Source: Amia ocellicauda (taxonomy: Eukaryota; Chordata; Actinopteri; Amiiformes; Amiidae). Taken from it: 64,000 nt of DNA. Under the pieces are notes generated by a model. The model had not been told where the DNA came from and did not search any database. It worked only from the letters and a program-made list of their open reading frames with translations. The stretch lies in the NCBI RefSeq assembly GCF_036373705.1, contig NC_089857.1:42720784-42784783 (forward strand), in the 5' to 3' direction. This document shows, piece by piece, positions 54,701 through 64,000 of the stretch (positions within the stretch are counted from its first letter, which is position 1; each line of letters starts with the position of its first letter). The position numbers were made by a program, and so were the translations under genes.

Positions 54701-57700
54701 GTGTGCCAAGACAACCCCACAGTGAACGCTCCAATAACCCGTGAAAGGCAGCCCAGGACACCGGCTGGGACACCGACCTGCAGAGAGAGGGGCGAGTTGC
54801 CGTCTCCAGCCTTGGTCCAGCAGGCCACCAGCTTCTCCACGTTGCCGGCGCAGATGTAGCAGAGACACGCCTGCACCTGCAACCCCAGGTCCCCGTCCCC
54901 TTCCAGCCGTGAGCCGAGGAGATCTGAAGCACAGACAGGCAGACGGTCAGAGCCCATCGCCGGGAGACACGCTATCGCTCACAACAAGGCACTGTACCCT
55001 CCCACACCCCCCTCCCCCTCACACACGGGAGAGTGGTCTCAGAGCCCGCCTCATCACGAGAAGTTCACGGCTGAACTGAAGGCAGTGTAACACGCACCAC
55101 ACAGGGCAGAAAACTCCTCGGGGCGGGCGTATGTCAACACCGCGGCCAGAGCCTCCCTCCAGTTCTGCAGGTCACATGACTCCACGATCTCCCTCCAGTC
55201 CTTGGTCACGACTGCGGTGATCAACTGGAATTCAGCAGGGAGACAGAAAAGGTTAAGGTCGTGTAAAAACACTGGATTTTGCCATATATTGACCGATCAA
55301 GCTGGTTGGCACAATGCCGACACGTGTCCTCCTCACCCTGGTGATCTTGCTCTGCGTTTTGTCAAAGTAGGTCTTCTGCGTCTTGGCCAGCAGCTCCGGC
55401 CCCCCCGCGATGGCCAGGATGATCGCGTCAGCCACGCGGTTGTCGTGGAGGCAGAGGTCGACGGCCCCCTCGAAGTCCCCGGTCAGCAGAGCCTGGGTGA
55501 TCAGGCCGTCCACGTCTGCGAACACAGAGATGGCACTTCAATGTCAGCAGCCCGCCCAGCACCCCCCGGCCTCCTGAACAGCGCCAGGCATCCGCAGCAA
55601 TTGGACGACGAGACGCCGCGGCGGGACGGAAACTTGCCTTCGCTGACCGAGAGTTTAAACCGTTCCTTGACAGCAGGAGCGCTCTCTCCCAGACTGGTGT
55701 CTTCCTCCTCTTCTGCCTGCTCAGCACCAATCAGACAGGGGAAGAACGAGTAAATGAACTGTATCTGGTTTCAACTCTAATATTTAGATAACGTGGAATT
55801 AAATTAGTTTCTCCACCCTCCAGTGATTACTCAACGGATGCAGCCCTAAGAGGACACCCTTTTGCTCGGTGCAAAACATTTTTCAGGAGACCAAAACACA
55901 CACACTTCTCCCATATTGCGTTATGATTACAGATTTAAATTAATGGCTTTATGTTTCTCCTGCAGTGAGTAATTGATGACCATGCTGTTGAGCCAAACTA
56001 AACTGGAGAGTGAAAAGGCAAAAACCACCCTGATGTCAAAGCTGAGCTCCGAGGTGCACAAACACATCGCATCCGCATCGATTTAAAAGCCGTTTACATT
56101 GGAGCCCAATTGCCTGAGGCCGGTTTCATTTCAGCACACGAACAAGGGTCTGTGCGCTCTCAGGCAGGGTTTGGAAAATGGGAACTGGAGCTCAGCTTTT
56201 GGCAACAGATCAATCATCCTGATATTGTCCGAACTTCCAAGATTTGAGAGAAAAAGAAAAAACAACAAGATGAGAAGGAGAGGGAGGGCGAAGGTGGGAG
56301 TACCTCGTCTAAGCCGAGCTCATCAGTGGCAGCAGCGGCGGTCGGGAGGCCATCGGCATCGGGGCCCGCCGGCTCAGACTCACACACAGGCTGCTCACAC
56401 ACGGGGGGCCGGGCGAGAGGAGAGACACACATTCACACAGGATTCGTCAGTGGAGGGAGAGTCACAATTACCACAAATCACCAAGCGCCATTAGTCATTG
56501 ACACCCCATTCATTAGCAAAACCTCCGACATATCGATCAGGCATGATGGGTACGTGTGTACTATACTGGCAAAGTCAACAGGACAACCCCCGCCCCCAAC
56601 GTTCAAAGCACTGTGTCAAAGCAGGGGGTCCAGTGTGCAAGCGTTTAATTTATTTGAAGCTATGAAATGGGTCGACAGCGACCGCGCGGCACGCAGTGTG
56701 GAAAGTGTTGCAGTTTTGACTCCGTTTGTCCCCGATGCATTTGAGAAATATAGTGCACACGTGGAAACAATTTAGTCCCCTCTCACACACACACACACAG
56801 AGAGACACAGGATAAGAGGAGAGGAGAGGTTACGAAGGAGGAAGGAAAATTGCAGGATGTGGCGTTGCTTTCGAGCACTCACCTCCTTAGGCGGGACACT
56901 GCCCTTCTGCAGAGCCACAGCGATCTGGAACCGGAGCGGAGAAAGACCGTTACAATCCCCCCTCACCGAGAGCCTAAACCAGCTCTAATGGACCAGAAGA
57001 CCGAAACCACCATACTGGTCAACGAGGAGAGCGTTTGGTTGGACCCCCCCGGCATTAAGAACCTCACGCTGACTAGGATAAAAGAAGCCCACCCTCCTCC
57101 CACAAAACACTGAACACAAACCAAACATTGCAGCACTAGGACCGTCATCTTTATGCCTTTAATAAACACTCTCCCTGGAGGCCAAATTCCTACACCATAA
57201 AAAAATGAGAACTAAGTCCACACCTATGCAGGGTAAATGACATGTCACACAAACAGACATTACCTTCTGGGCCACCTCTTCTTTCTTGTACCCCAGGAGC
57301 TCCAAGTACCTGCCTCGTGGATCGCTCTCAAAGTTGGCCTGAGTCGAGGGGGTTAAGAAAATAAATCAATTTGTCACAATCTGAACAACTGTGGTTGAAG
57401 CTGAAAATTTGGGAACATTTAAAATCAGACTGGATAGGGTCCTTGATCACTTAGTTATTAATGGACACCAAACGAGCACGATGGGGCGAATGGCCTCCTC
57501 TCGATTGGACCCCTATGTTCTTAATCAAATCGAGAGCTGAAGCTGGCACTCTCGATGCACTACAGGGGATCCGAGTGTCCACTACTCAACGACTATAAAA
57601 AAAGCATGCTTTCAATCATTTAACTGACATTTCTTTCATAAACAAACCCCATTCTAAGAGGGTTTGTTCTCGGCAACCGTCCTCGTGTCCCCACATAAAA

Positions 57701-60700
57701 CTGAAATTAAAAGCATCTCCAAACCTTCAAGAAAGACCAGACATTCCTCTCGAAGTCGCTCTGGGAGGCCTCCACTTTGGAGCGGCAGAAGTCCATGAAG
57801 CTTCCTGCGGTCATGGCCGACTGCAGCTGATTGGAGCGGTCCAGGAACGCCGTCTCCGTCACAACCTGGCTGACATAGACGATGTGGGGAGTGGGCTGCT
57901 GCTGCTGCTGCTGAGGGGCGGCCTTCACGTTCCCGAAGGTCACGAGCTTGCCTCCGAACTGCGAACGGAGAAATACAGATAATAAAGACGACGACTATGA
58001 CAGCAAAACGGCATACAGTTGCAACCCGAAAACTATCAATTGGAACAATGTTCTTTCACTACGTTTGGTTTTCTTTGTGTTGGTTCTCTCTCTGCCAGGA
58101 CCAGAGGTCACGAGAGGAGGGAAACTCACAGCAAAGGATGCCCCCACGGGTCTGCGGATCCACTTGGGAGGCTTCTTCAGGGGCATCACGGCGCTCTGCT
58201 GGGCCGGGGGCTGGGGCATCTGAAGGGGTGGCAGGGTCTGTCCGGTCCCGAACGGGTCCAGGTTCCCAAACGAGGAGCTGAGCTGCATGCAGGAACAGGA
58301 GCAGTTCAGACAACATCATCATCATCATCAGTAGCTGCAAGCCAATACAATGTAGATTTTCTTCCAAGAGAGATTAACCCGAGGAGACAAATGGAAATTG
58401 GGTTTCAAGGCATTCAAGACAGAAAACAGGAGACACTTCTTCACACAGAGAGGCGTCACAATCTGAACAAACTCCCTAGCGATGTGGCTGAAGAGACAAT
58501 TTGGGAACATTCAAAAACAGACTGGACAGGATCCTTGGATCTCTTAGTTATTAATGGACACCAAACACCTGGTCTGCCTCAATCAACAGGATATCAGGGG
58601 GAGCAGTTTAAAATCATAAAAGAAAGACCCTAAATAAGTACCAGCCCTTGCAGAAGAAGTGTCCGTGCCCCACAGTCCCCTCAGTGCCTACCTGGTCAGC
58701 CTGCTTCTGCCGCTGGCCCTCCGCGCTGCCGCCCATGATGGAGTAGATGCCGATGCGCCCGTCGAAGGCAGCGGCCGAGAGCACGGCGGGGTTCCTGGGG
58801 CACCACTGGATGTCGAAGCACCATTGAGTGCTGGTGGGCAACTCGTACAGCACCTGGAGCGGACAGGAAGTGGCGGGTTCAGTAGCCACAGGAAGGGGCG
58901 GGATCAGTAGCCAAACATCGATATATATATAGAGATGGTTTTATATTCACAAAGCTGTCCTAGGACTTCTATAAAAAATGTACAGATGTGCATTTAAATA
59001 TTACCAGGTAAATCCCAACATATCAGGAGTGTATTATAATAACAGAAAGCTGGCTGCCGTGCCAAGAATCCCTTATCACTCTGTCAACTCTCCAGTCCGG
59101 CCTGGCCCGACTCGTCCTCCTGGGATCCAGCTCAGACAGGCAGAACGGCTCACCTCTGCAGTGTTGGGGTTCCAGCAGAGGATCCGGTTGTCCTTCCCAC
59201 AGCTCAGGAGCAGCTCCGGGTCAGCCAGGCTCCAGGCAATGGCCAGAACTCCCCTGCACAACACAGACGCCAGACATACACACACACACACACAGGACAA
59301 ACGGACGGACAGACAGACGGACAGACATAGACAGACAGACAGCACTGAGTACGAGCACAGCTTGTCGCTCACTGACACAGGCACTTAAACAGGGAATTCG
59401 TAGTCATACATATGAAACAAGACACATTATGAAATCCAGTCATTAGTTACAAACTATTACGTGACAAATTATATTAAAAGAACAATTATACAGACAGCAC
59501 TAAGGGCCCCTAATTTTTAAAGATATCAACCCACAATTTGTAGAATGAAATCTGCCAACACAAAAGGGCTCTGATAGCAGGGAACATACACAGACCTCGG
59601 GGCTCATATTGGTGGGGCTGTCTGCGCAAAAAAGACAATTCAATCCAGCTACAAAGTTTTTAAATAGCTGTGCAACTGCATTCTCTCCCACACACACGGC
59701 TTCAGCTGGCTCATCGGCCACCCCTGATTAAGCTGTAGCCCCCTAGCCCGTGTCTATCATGCAGGACAGGACAGGGTCCGTACCTCGTGTGGTTCTCCAG
59801 GACCTTCAAGGGTGAGGTAGCAAATCTCAGGTCCCACATCTGAATGACCGGCATGCGGTCGTCCTCGGAGGCTAGGACCAGCTGGGTGGCCACCTCGGGG
59901 TTCCAGGCCAGGCCGGAGCAATGCATCTGCACACAGGGAGAGGAAGGAGCGCAGATCGTCAACAGGATGGGGAGGATGGAAACGTGCCGGAGGACCGCCA
60001 AGGGCCAAATATGGTCATCAGAAATGAATACTTTGTAGGTCGCACATCCGTTTAAGATGTTAACAAATCAGCTGCGATGACATAAGAAAATTATCACCAA
60101 TTAATCTAGTAATCTAGCGAAGAAACCTCCCGACAGAACCTGGAACCCGCGTTGGGCAGTCGGTCCCTCACGTCGGACCATGCATAGGCGTTCTCTCAAA
60201 CAGGTGCTAAAGGTTTCCTAAATAAAAGTGTTCGTATTCGACTTACCCTGACAGTTTCACTCCAGAAAAGAGCTTTCGAAAGGACACAGATGAAGTTTAT
60301 ATAAAAATTGTGCTTCTGACAACCAAAGGTTTACATTGCCCAATAGCCTATTTCATGCTGCCTGTAAGGTCAGCAATTAATCAGCTTGTGTGGTTAAAAC
60401 GGCTCATTAAACCGATACAAGCAGGAGAAAAATATACAGAATACATTAACACCATTACACAGGACAGAAGCTGGGTAACAAATCCCGTGTGGTTCTGAAG
60501 TAATAATTACCGACACAAACCACGTTATTAAGAAACCTGCTGTTACTAAATCTTTCCCTAAGACTGGAGAAACAGCTCGGGAAATATCCCATGACTTCAT
60601 CCAGAGGCTCGAAACACACACGCCCATGAACGACTGAACCAGACCACACCATTGGCTTGTCCCTCTCTGAAGCTCCTGAATCTTGGGCAACTAGGCTACA

Positions 60701-62706
60701 TTAACAGAGTGAAACAAATTCAGTACTTTGGAGCGCCAAGAGAACACGGCCCGATACACTCCAGACACAGGAACGGCAGCCGAGGGTGAAGAAAGCCTGT
60801 GCCGAGACGGAGGACTTGTTGGCGATTCCCCAACAATGGTCAGAGATGTGCTCCTACCCGGTTGCTGTGGTCGCTGACTTTGATGATGGGCTCGTTCTTC
60901 CTCAGGTCCCACACGGAGGCGCGGCCACTGGGGCACGCTGAGGCCAGGATGTGTTGGACCTGCCGGTTCCACGCCACGCTGCTGATGTCCTCCAGGGGCT
61001 GCCAGAACAATCACACAGTCAGTCTCGAGTCGCACACATCACCATCCCCAGCGGGGCCGTGCCGGGCTGCTCCTGGCACCGCGCCCAGGCAGAGGCATGC
61101 CAGCACAAGCAGATGACAATTATAAATACAGAGACAGGAGCGAGAAGGATCCGACAGAAGGTGTCACACATTAAATCGTATGTATTTCCCTGGCAGCCAC
61201 AGGCACACACTCGCTCTCTCCACAGGTGTTGCAAATTAATGGATTATTTAAAAACAGAAGAAAACACACCGTGGATATGGTTACCTGAGATTTTGGTCCT
61301 GGTGTCATCGGGTTGCTGAAATTATTCAGGTCCCAGATGTAGATTTCAGACTCGTTGCCTCCGGAGACTACAAGGTTGGTCTGCGGAACAGAAAATCAAC
61401 ACAACTGAAAAACGTTGAGAAGATAATGCAACTTCAAAACCTCTACAGCAGAGCGGGGCCACTCCAGTGCTCGGGGGCCACAGGGCTTCAGGTTTCCATT
61501 CCACTTCTGGGTCTCATTTACTCAATTCAAGTGATCTTTAGGCTAAGAGGTGAAGCCACCCATCCTGCTGCTAACTGAAAGGTGCCCATAAAACCTGCAA
61601 AAGACCGACCTCGGGGGACTGGACTGGCCCCTACCTTGCAGACAGTGAAGCCAATTGAAAGTCAATCGAATTCAAACACTTGCCCTGAAACTCCCACAGC
61701 ACGAAGCCGCACGGATTTACCTGGAAGGGGTTGACATCAAGGGCCCGGACGGGGCCGGTGTGCTTGTCGTTCTGGGCGATCATCACGTCGCTGTCCCCGG
61801 CAATGATCTTGGCAGCGTCGTACAGAATGACGTTGCCATTCTCCCCGCCCGCAATCAGCACCCCCGAGGGCCGGCCCTGCTCGTCCATCCCATGGGGACC
61901 CCACACCAGCTTGTGGTACCTGGTGAGGGGCAAGGACACAGGCTTGACCCCAGAACTGCCGACAAGGAAAGCCAGCCAAGGACACGTTTGCTTGACACGG
62001 GCAGATAATAGGGCCAGTTACTAAGTGCGGGAGGAGAGATCCGCCTTGTAGTCTGCAATTTTGCAAAAGATTTCCCTCGAATAAGTGTGTCAATATGTCA
62101 AAACGTAAACACAATGCGTCAACAATTAGAGGCTGATTTTCAACAACACAAGTTAACTTTTAACGCACTGCAGGGGAATTGTCTCCAGAAGACAACAGAA
62201 TGTCATCCCAAAGTGTGGTCGAGCCCAACCTGTGAGGAGAGGAGAAGGTGCCACACGACTTCATGTCCAGCGTGGTGTCAGCCAGGTCCAGCTCGAAGAT
62301 CTCCAGCGACGCATTGGTACTGAACGTGGCGTCGAGCTGCTGCGCAGACGTACCTGCCAAGGACAGGAATAGGAAGAGTGTTAACGATGCAGCCTGGGAG
62401 GAACGACTAGACCGACTCCTCCAGTTAGCGGCACGTGGCCGACCGAGCCAGTTGTACAGCATGTGAGCTTCTCTACGCTCTTGCATCTTCCTTGGCATGT
62501 GTAGCGTTAGATGTCAAACTGGGTCATGGTCATGGTTCAGCCTCAACCCCACCCTTAAAATGAACATCTTCTTGTTTTGCTTTACACAACACAAAACAAA
62601 GAGAGCCAAGGAAAAAGCTTGTCTTACCGGTGGCCAGATACACTGGGTGGTGCTGCGCTGGGCTCCAGGCCTGTATTGCAGTGCGGTCTATTTCTTTTAG
62701 CTTCAT
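45728..62706 (-). CDS. sec31a: SEC31A, outer COPII coat subunit, complete coding region
   Basis: Exons in transcript order: 62706-62628, 62353-62230, 61919-61721, 61380-61285, 60998-60858, 59926-59784, 59253-59154, 58853-58692, 58282-58130, 57958-57725, 57338-57264, 56924-56883, 56390-56304, 55716-55638, 55515-55337, 55224-55098, 54923-54778, 54668-54495, 54359-54183, [53095-53003 optional], 51488-51371, 50810-50445, [49477-49439 small], 48782-48724, 48586-48323, 48167-48048, 46886-46815, 45907-45728. Core length is 1,231 residues (human about 1,220). The protein forms the COPII cage with SEC13 on ER exit sites. An N-terminal WD40 domain spans about residues 1-345 and is followed by the SEC13-binding segment. 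The helical cage domain lies about 530-840, then a Pro/Gln-rich linker, then a C-terminal helical domain ([21 protein letters not shown]). The exon 48782-48724 carries GWNDPP, the Trp-Asn pair that stimulates SAR1 GTPase. The start lies one base after an acceptor, so the leader is spliced. One intron uses a GC donor. Confidence 0.96.
46203..46272 (+). repeat. tRNA-like promoter pair, possible SINE head
   Basis: An A-box-like TAGTGTAGAGG (46,203-46,213) and a B-box-like AGTTCGAATCC (46,262-46,272) each match the RNA polymerase III consensus in 10 of 11 positions. They lie 59 bp apart, in an intron of sec31a on the opposite strand. I cannot fold it into a clean tRNA cloverleaf, so a tRNA-derived SINE fragment is more likely than a tRNA gene. 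Confidence 0.35.
47012..48012. repeat. 44-bp minisatellite, about 22 copies, in a sec31a intron
   Basis: Tandem units of 44 bp, each made of two related halves: GTGTCACTGTCATACACTG, then GTGTCACTATTACACC plus GAGACACCC. Successive CATACACTGG words are 44 bp apart. A variant unit with CGGTGTTACTGTCATACGG occurs at 47,461 and 47,681, exactly five units apart, which points to a five-unit block duplication. Because 44 is not a multiple of 3 and the unit lacks stops, all three plus-strand frames stay open (327-477 codons). These are repeat artefacts, not genes. The array ends about 35 bp from the donor of exon 48167-48048. Confidence 0.95.
48724..48782 (-). CDS. sec31a: sec31a exon encoding the SAR1-stimulating Trp-Asn fragment
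   Basis: A 59-bp exon encodes [19 protein letters not shown] in frame. In the yeast and mammalian SEC31 family the adjacent Trp and Asn of this fragment reach into the active site of SAR1 bound to SEC23 and raise GTP hydrolysis. Both residues are kept here (about W1006, N1007 in the core numbering). This part is therefore listed separately. Confidence 0.9.
49439..49477 (-). CDS. sec31a: Small 39-bp exon of sec31a
   Basis: Acceptor ATTTCCAG and donor CTGAAG/GTGAAT on the minus strand enclose 39 bp, phase 1 at both ends, so it can be skipped without shifting frame. Read in frame it encodes [11 protein letters not shown] between ENRSAGG and GPQNGWN. The human protein has a similar stretch (QDQ...LEG) just before GPQNGW. 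Probably real, perhaps optional. Confidence 0.65.
52923..52958 (+). other. Regular G6 tract (quadruplex-prone) beside the optional sec31a exon
   Basis: Four runs of six G at 52,923, 52,933, 52,943 and 52,953, separated by four-base loops, an exact 10-bp period. On the sec31a transcript this is the complementary C-rich tract, 45-80 nt downstream of the optional exon's donor. Confidence 0.85.
53003..53095 (-). CDS. sec31a: Optional 31-codon exon of sec31a
   Basis: The minus strand shows AATTCAG/GTTAGACC as acceptor and TCCCAG/GTATAG as donor around 93 bp, phase 0 at both ends. The product begins [19 protein letters not shown] and ends SDSQ. I recall a human alternative exon of the same length with the same STVT-W-SN-TPTALP core, inserted at the same point (between the QQYY segment and the PPPPGF segment). 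Including it gives 1,262 residues. It is too short and unanchored to show up as a long open frame. Confidence 0.8.
54420..54447. repeat. A/T homopolymer in sec31a intron
   Basis: Uninterrupted run of about 27 A on the plus strand (T on the transcript), some 60-85 nt upstream of the acceptor of exon 54359-54183. It is part of the pyrimidine-rich 3' half of a 135-bp intron. Confidence 0.85.
57373..57524 (+). mobile_element. LINE 3' fragment, second copy
   Basis: Plus-strand copy of the same repeat as at 40,398-40,745, sharing GGGAACATTTAAAA, GACTGGATAGGGTCC and the tail ATGGGGCGAATGGCCTCCTC. It lies in a sec31a intron, antisense to the gene, and keeps only the last 150 bp of the element. Confidence 0.75.
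58381..58600 (+). mobile_element. LINE 3' fragment, third copy
   Basis: Plus-strand copy sharing GACAAATGGAAATTGGG, AGGAGACACTTCTTCACA and GGAACATTCAAAAACAGACT with the copy in scd5 intron 1. In-frame remnants resemble a LINE C-terminus (F-T-QR--T-LNKLPS-V-E). Located in a sec31a intron, antisense to the gene. Confidence 0.75.
59277..59345. repeat. CA run followed by GACA/GACG tetranucleotide repeat in a sec31a intron
   Basis: A CA dinucleotide run merges into GGAC/AGAC tetranucleotides just upstream (transcript sense) of the acceptor of exon 59253-59154. On the transcript strand it reads as a T/C/G-rich tract. Confidence 0.8.
61455..61631. repeat. Inverted-repeat MITE-like element in a sec31a intron
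   Basis: The left arm (61,455-61,495: GGGGCCACTCCAGTG...CAGGTTT) pairs with the right arm (61,590-61,631: AAACCTGC...GGACTGGCCCC) as a diverged inverted repeat of about 40 bp. The spacer is about 95 bp with no coding capacity. Confidence 0.6.
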
Positions 62707-62707
62707 C

Positions 62708-63922
62708 CTGAGAGAGAGAGAGAGAAAAAGCACCGTAGCGTTAACGATTTTCAGAAACACCCACAAACTCAAGACAGTGCTGACATGCCAAGACTTTGAG
62801 ACCCACAGGGGAAAACAGGACTATTTATTTTAGCTCAGCCACAAACGTATCTGACTGGCTTAAAAGCTTGTTTTGAACTGTTCCTTAAAGCTTATATTGT
62901 AGATGGGCAGTACAGTCAAGGCCTACTTTTATGGCCGGAAAAAGCATAAGGCATAAGCTGGAGTGGAGCCAAACCATAGATTTCACCAATCTACAGCCTA
63001 CAGGTATTTCATAATTATTAACTGCTGAAGACCTTGAAGGTATTTGACTCTATTCAGTAACTGGTGTTTAAGTCTAAGTCTGTCAAATGCTTCTCATCAG
63101 GTAACGGTGACACTGTACAGCCAGACTGGTGACAGAGTCCAGTGTTGTTACAATAACCATAGAAGTGCAACAACATCACAACAACTGCTCAGAGTCAATA
63201 AACCAACAACACGCCAGTCAGCCAGCATGGATACAATTCCTGAAACCCTTCCCAATATAATAATGTGTAATGATTGTTCACAATAAGTGATTTGTGGATG
63301 TATTGAGAGCTCTAGTGCACTTTACTTGCACCCCACCTCCCTGATCTTGTGGGTTAATTGAATTCATGGCCCTGGCGCATGCCTACAGCATTACCACCGA
63401 CTACAGGGGGCAAAGGTCAACATGTATCCACTTCCACATTGGAAACTGTTACTTCTGCGCTTTTAATGCGAGAGAAAACAATCTGTAAACGGGTTTAGTG
63501 ACCTAGAGAGGAGACTACAATGCTCAAAATGAGAACAATACGTGATTTAGTTCTTGCATACACGGGTGCAGACAGAAGCACACTCATATACACGCTTCCA
63601 TCTTAGATTATAATGTTGCAAGTTGTGTGAATCAACTTTCCCAATGCGAACAGCTAGGCGAAACGATGCAGTTTACAATGTTGACATGCATGTTACCAGC
63701 CTAAGTAAATATGCAAATAAATTAAAGTCACTGAATCTCGACTGGAAAAATAAAACAAGCGTATAAAACAAAAGCACAGACATAAGACGAAGCAGCAATG
63801 GATGCTGAGCACTTCTGCTGTGTGAGGACGGGACGAGGCCTGCGTTTCTCTCCAGGGTACAGTGCTGTGCATGAATGGACGCTGCCCGCTGTCACAGGGC
63901 AGCACTAACCAGCGGCTCTTAC
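62708..63922 (-). other. sec31a: sec31a first intron (5' leader intron)
   Basis: Upstream of the acceptor one base before the start codon. No coding exon seen. Human SEC31A likewise starts translation in its second exon. Confidence 0.5.
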
Positions 63923-63937
63923 CTTCACTGCCAGGTG
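63923..63937 (-). other. sec31a: Possible 5' leader exon of sec31a
   Basis: The minus strand shows a T-rich tract ending TTCTGCAG, then 15 bases, then the donor GTGAAG/GTAAGAG. Either this is a tiny leader exon, or the donor closes a longer first exon that begins beyond the right edge. The donor is strong; the exon start is a guess. Confidence 0.3.
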
Positions 63938-64000
63938 CTGCAGAAAAACAAACAGTATATGGCGATGTATGTGACGCACACAGCCCGTCTCTGCTCCCCG

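Overview
This is a vertebrate nuclear genome window. Introns with GT-AG borders, CpG-rich promoters, microsatellites, a decayed Tc1/mariner element and truncated non-LTR retrotransposon pieces point to a ray-finned fish. The gene order and all six orientations match the human 4q21 block as I remember it: HNRNPD(-), HNRNPDL(-), ENOPH1(+), TMEM150C(-), SCD5(-), SEC31A(-). Introns are short and there is an intact SCD5-type desaturase, which I recall being reported as lost in teleosts. I therefore favour a non-teleost ray-finned fish (gar, bowfin or sturgeon grade), but this is inference.

Layout. 1-4,500: the 5' six-sevenths of hnrnpd (minus strand; last exons lie beyond the left edge) with its CpG-rich promoter. 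4,500-5,650: no gene seen. 5,650-12,300: complete hnrnpdl (minus) with a multi-exon 3'UTR that looks like the autoregulatory nonsense-mediated-decay switch of this family. 12,185-13,101: divergent promoter shared with enoph1, containing three 51-bp tandem units, each with a CCAAT box and a CRE-like site. 13,102-20,450: enoph1 (plus), with a dead Tc1-like element in intron 2. 20,450-21,950: intergenic. About 21,950-27,900: tmem150c (minus). 27,900-30,500: intergenic, with a palindromic MITE-like element. About 30,500-43,900: scd5 (minus), with a 7.6-kb first intron. 43,900-45,200: intergenic. 45,200 to the right edge: sec31a (minus), about 30 exons, with the start codon at 62,706 and the 5' leader at or beyond the edge.

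I rebuilt exon-intron structures by hand. In every junction used, the reading frame closes and the lengths add up: enoph1 gives 261 codons, tmem150c 247, scd5 326, hnrnpdl 298, and sec31a 1,231 without optional exons. hnrnpd and hnrnpdl are tandem paralogues with identical lengths of their three RRM exons (169, 162 and 132 bp).

The genes do not form a pathway. They encode two AU-rich-element RNA-binding proteins, a methionine-salvage enzyme, a mechanosensitivity-related membrane protein, a delta-9 fatty-acid desaturase and the outer COPII coat subunit. Nothing in the window looks like an undescribed system. The most interesting signals are regulatory or structural: the hnrnpdl 3'UTR exon cluster, the CCAAT/CRE tandem repeat in the divergent promoter, a 44-bp minisatellite against a sec31a splice donor, and a conserved 31-codon optional exon of sec31a next to a strong G-run/C-run tract.
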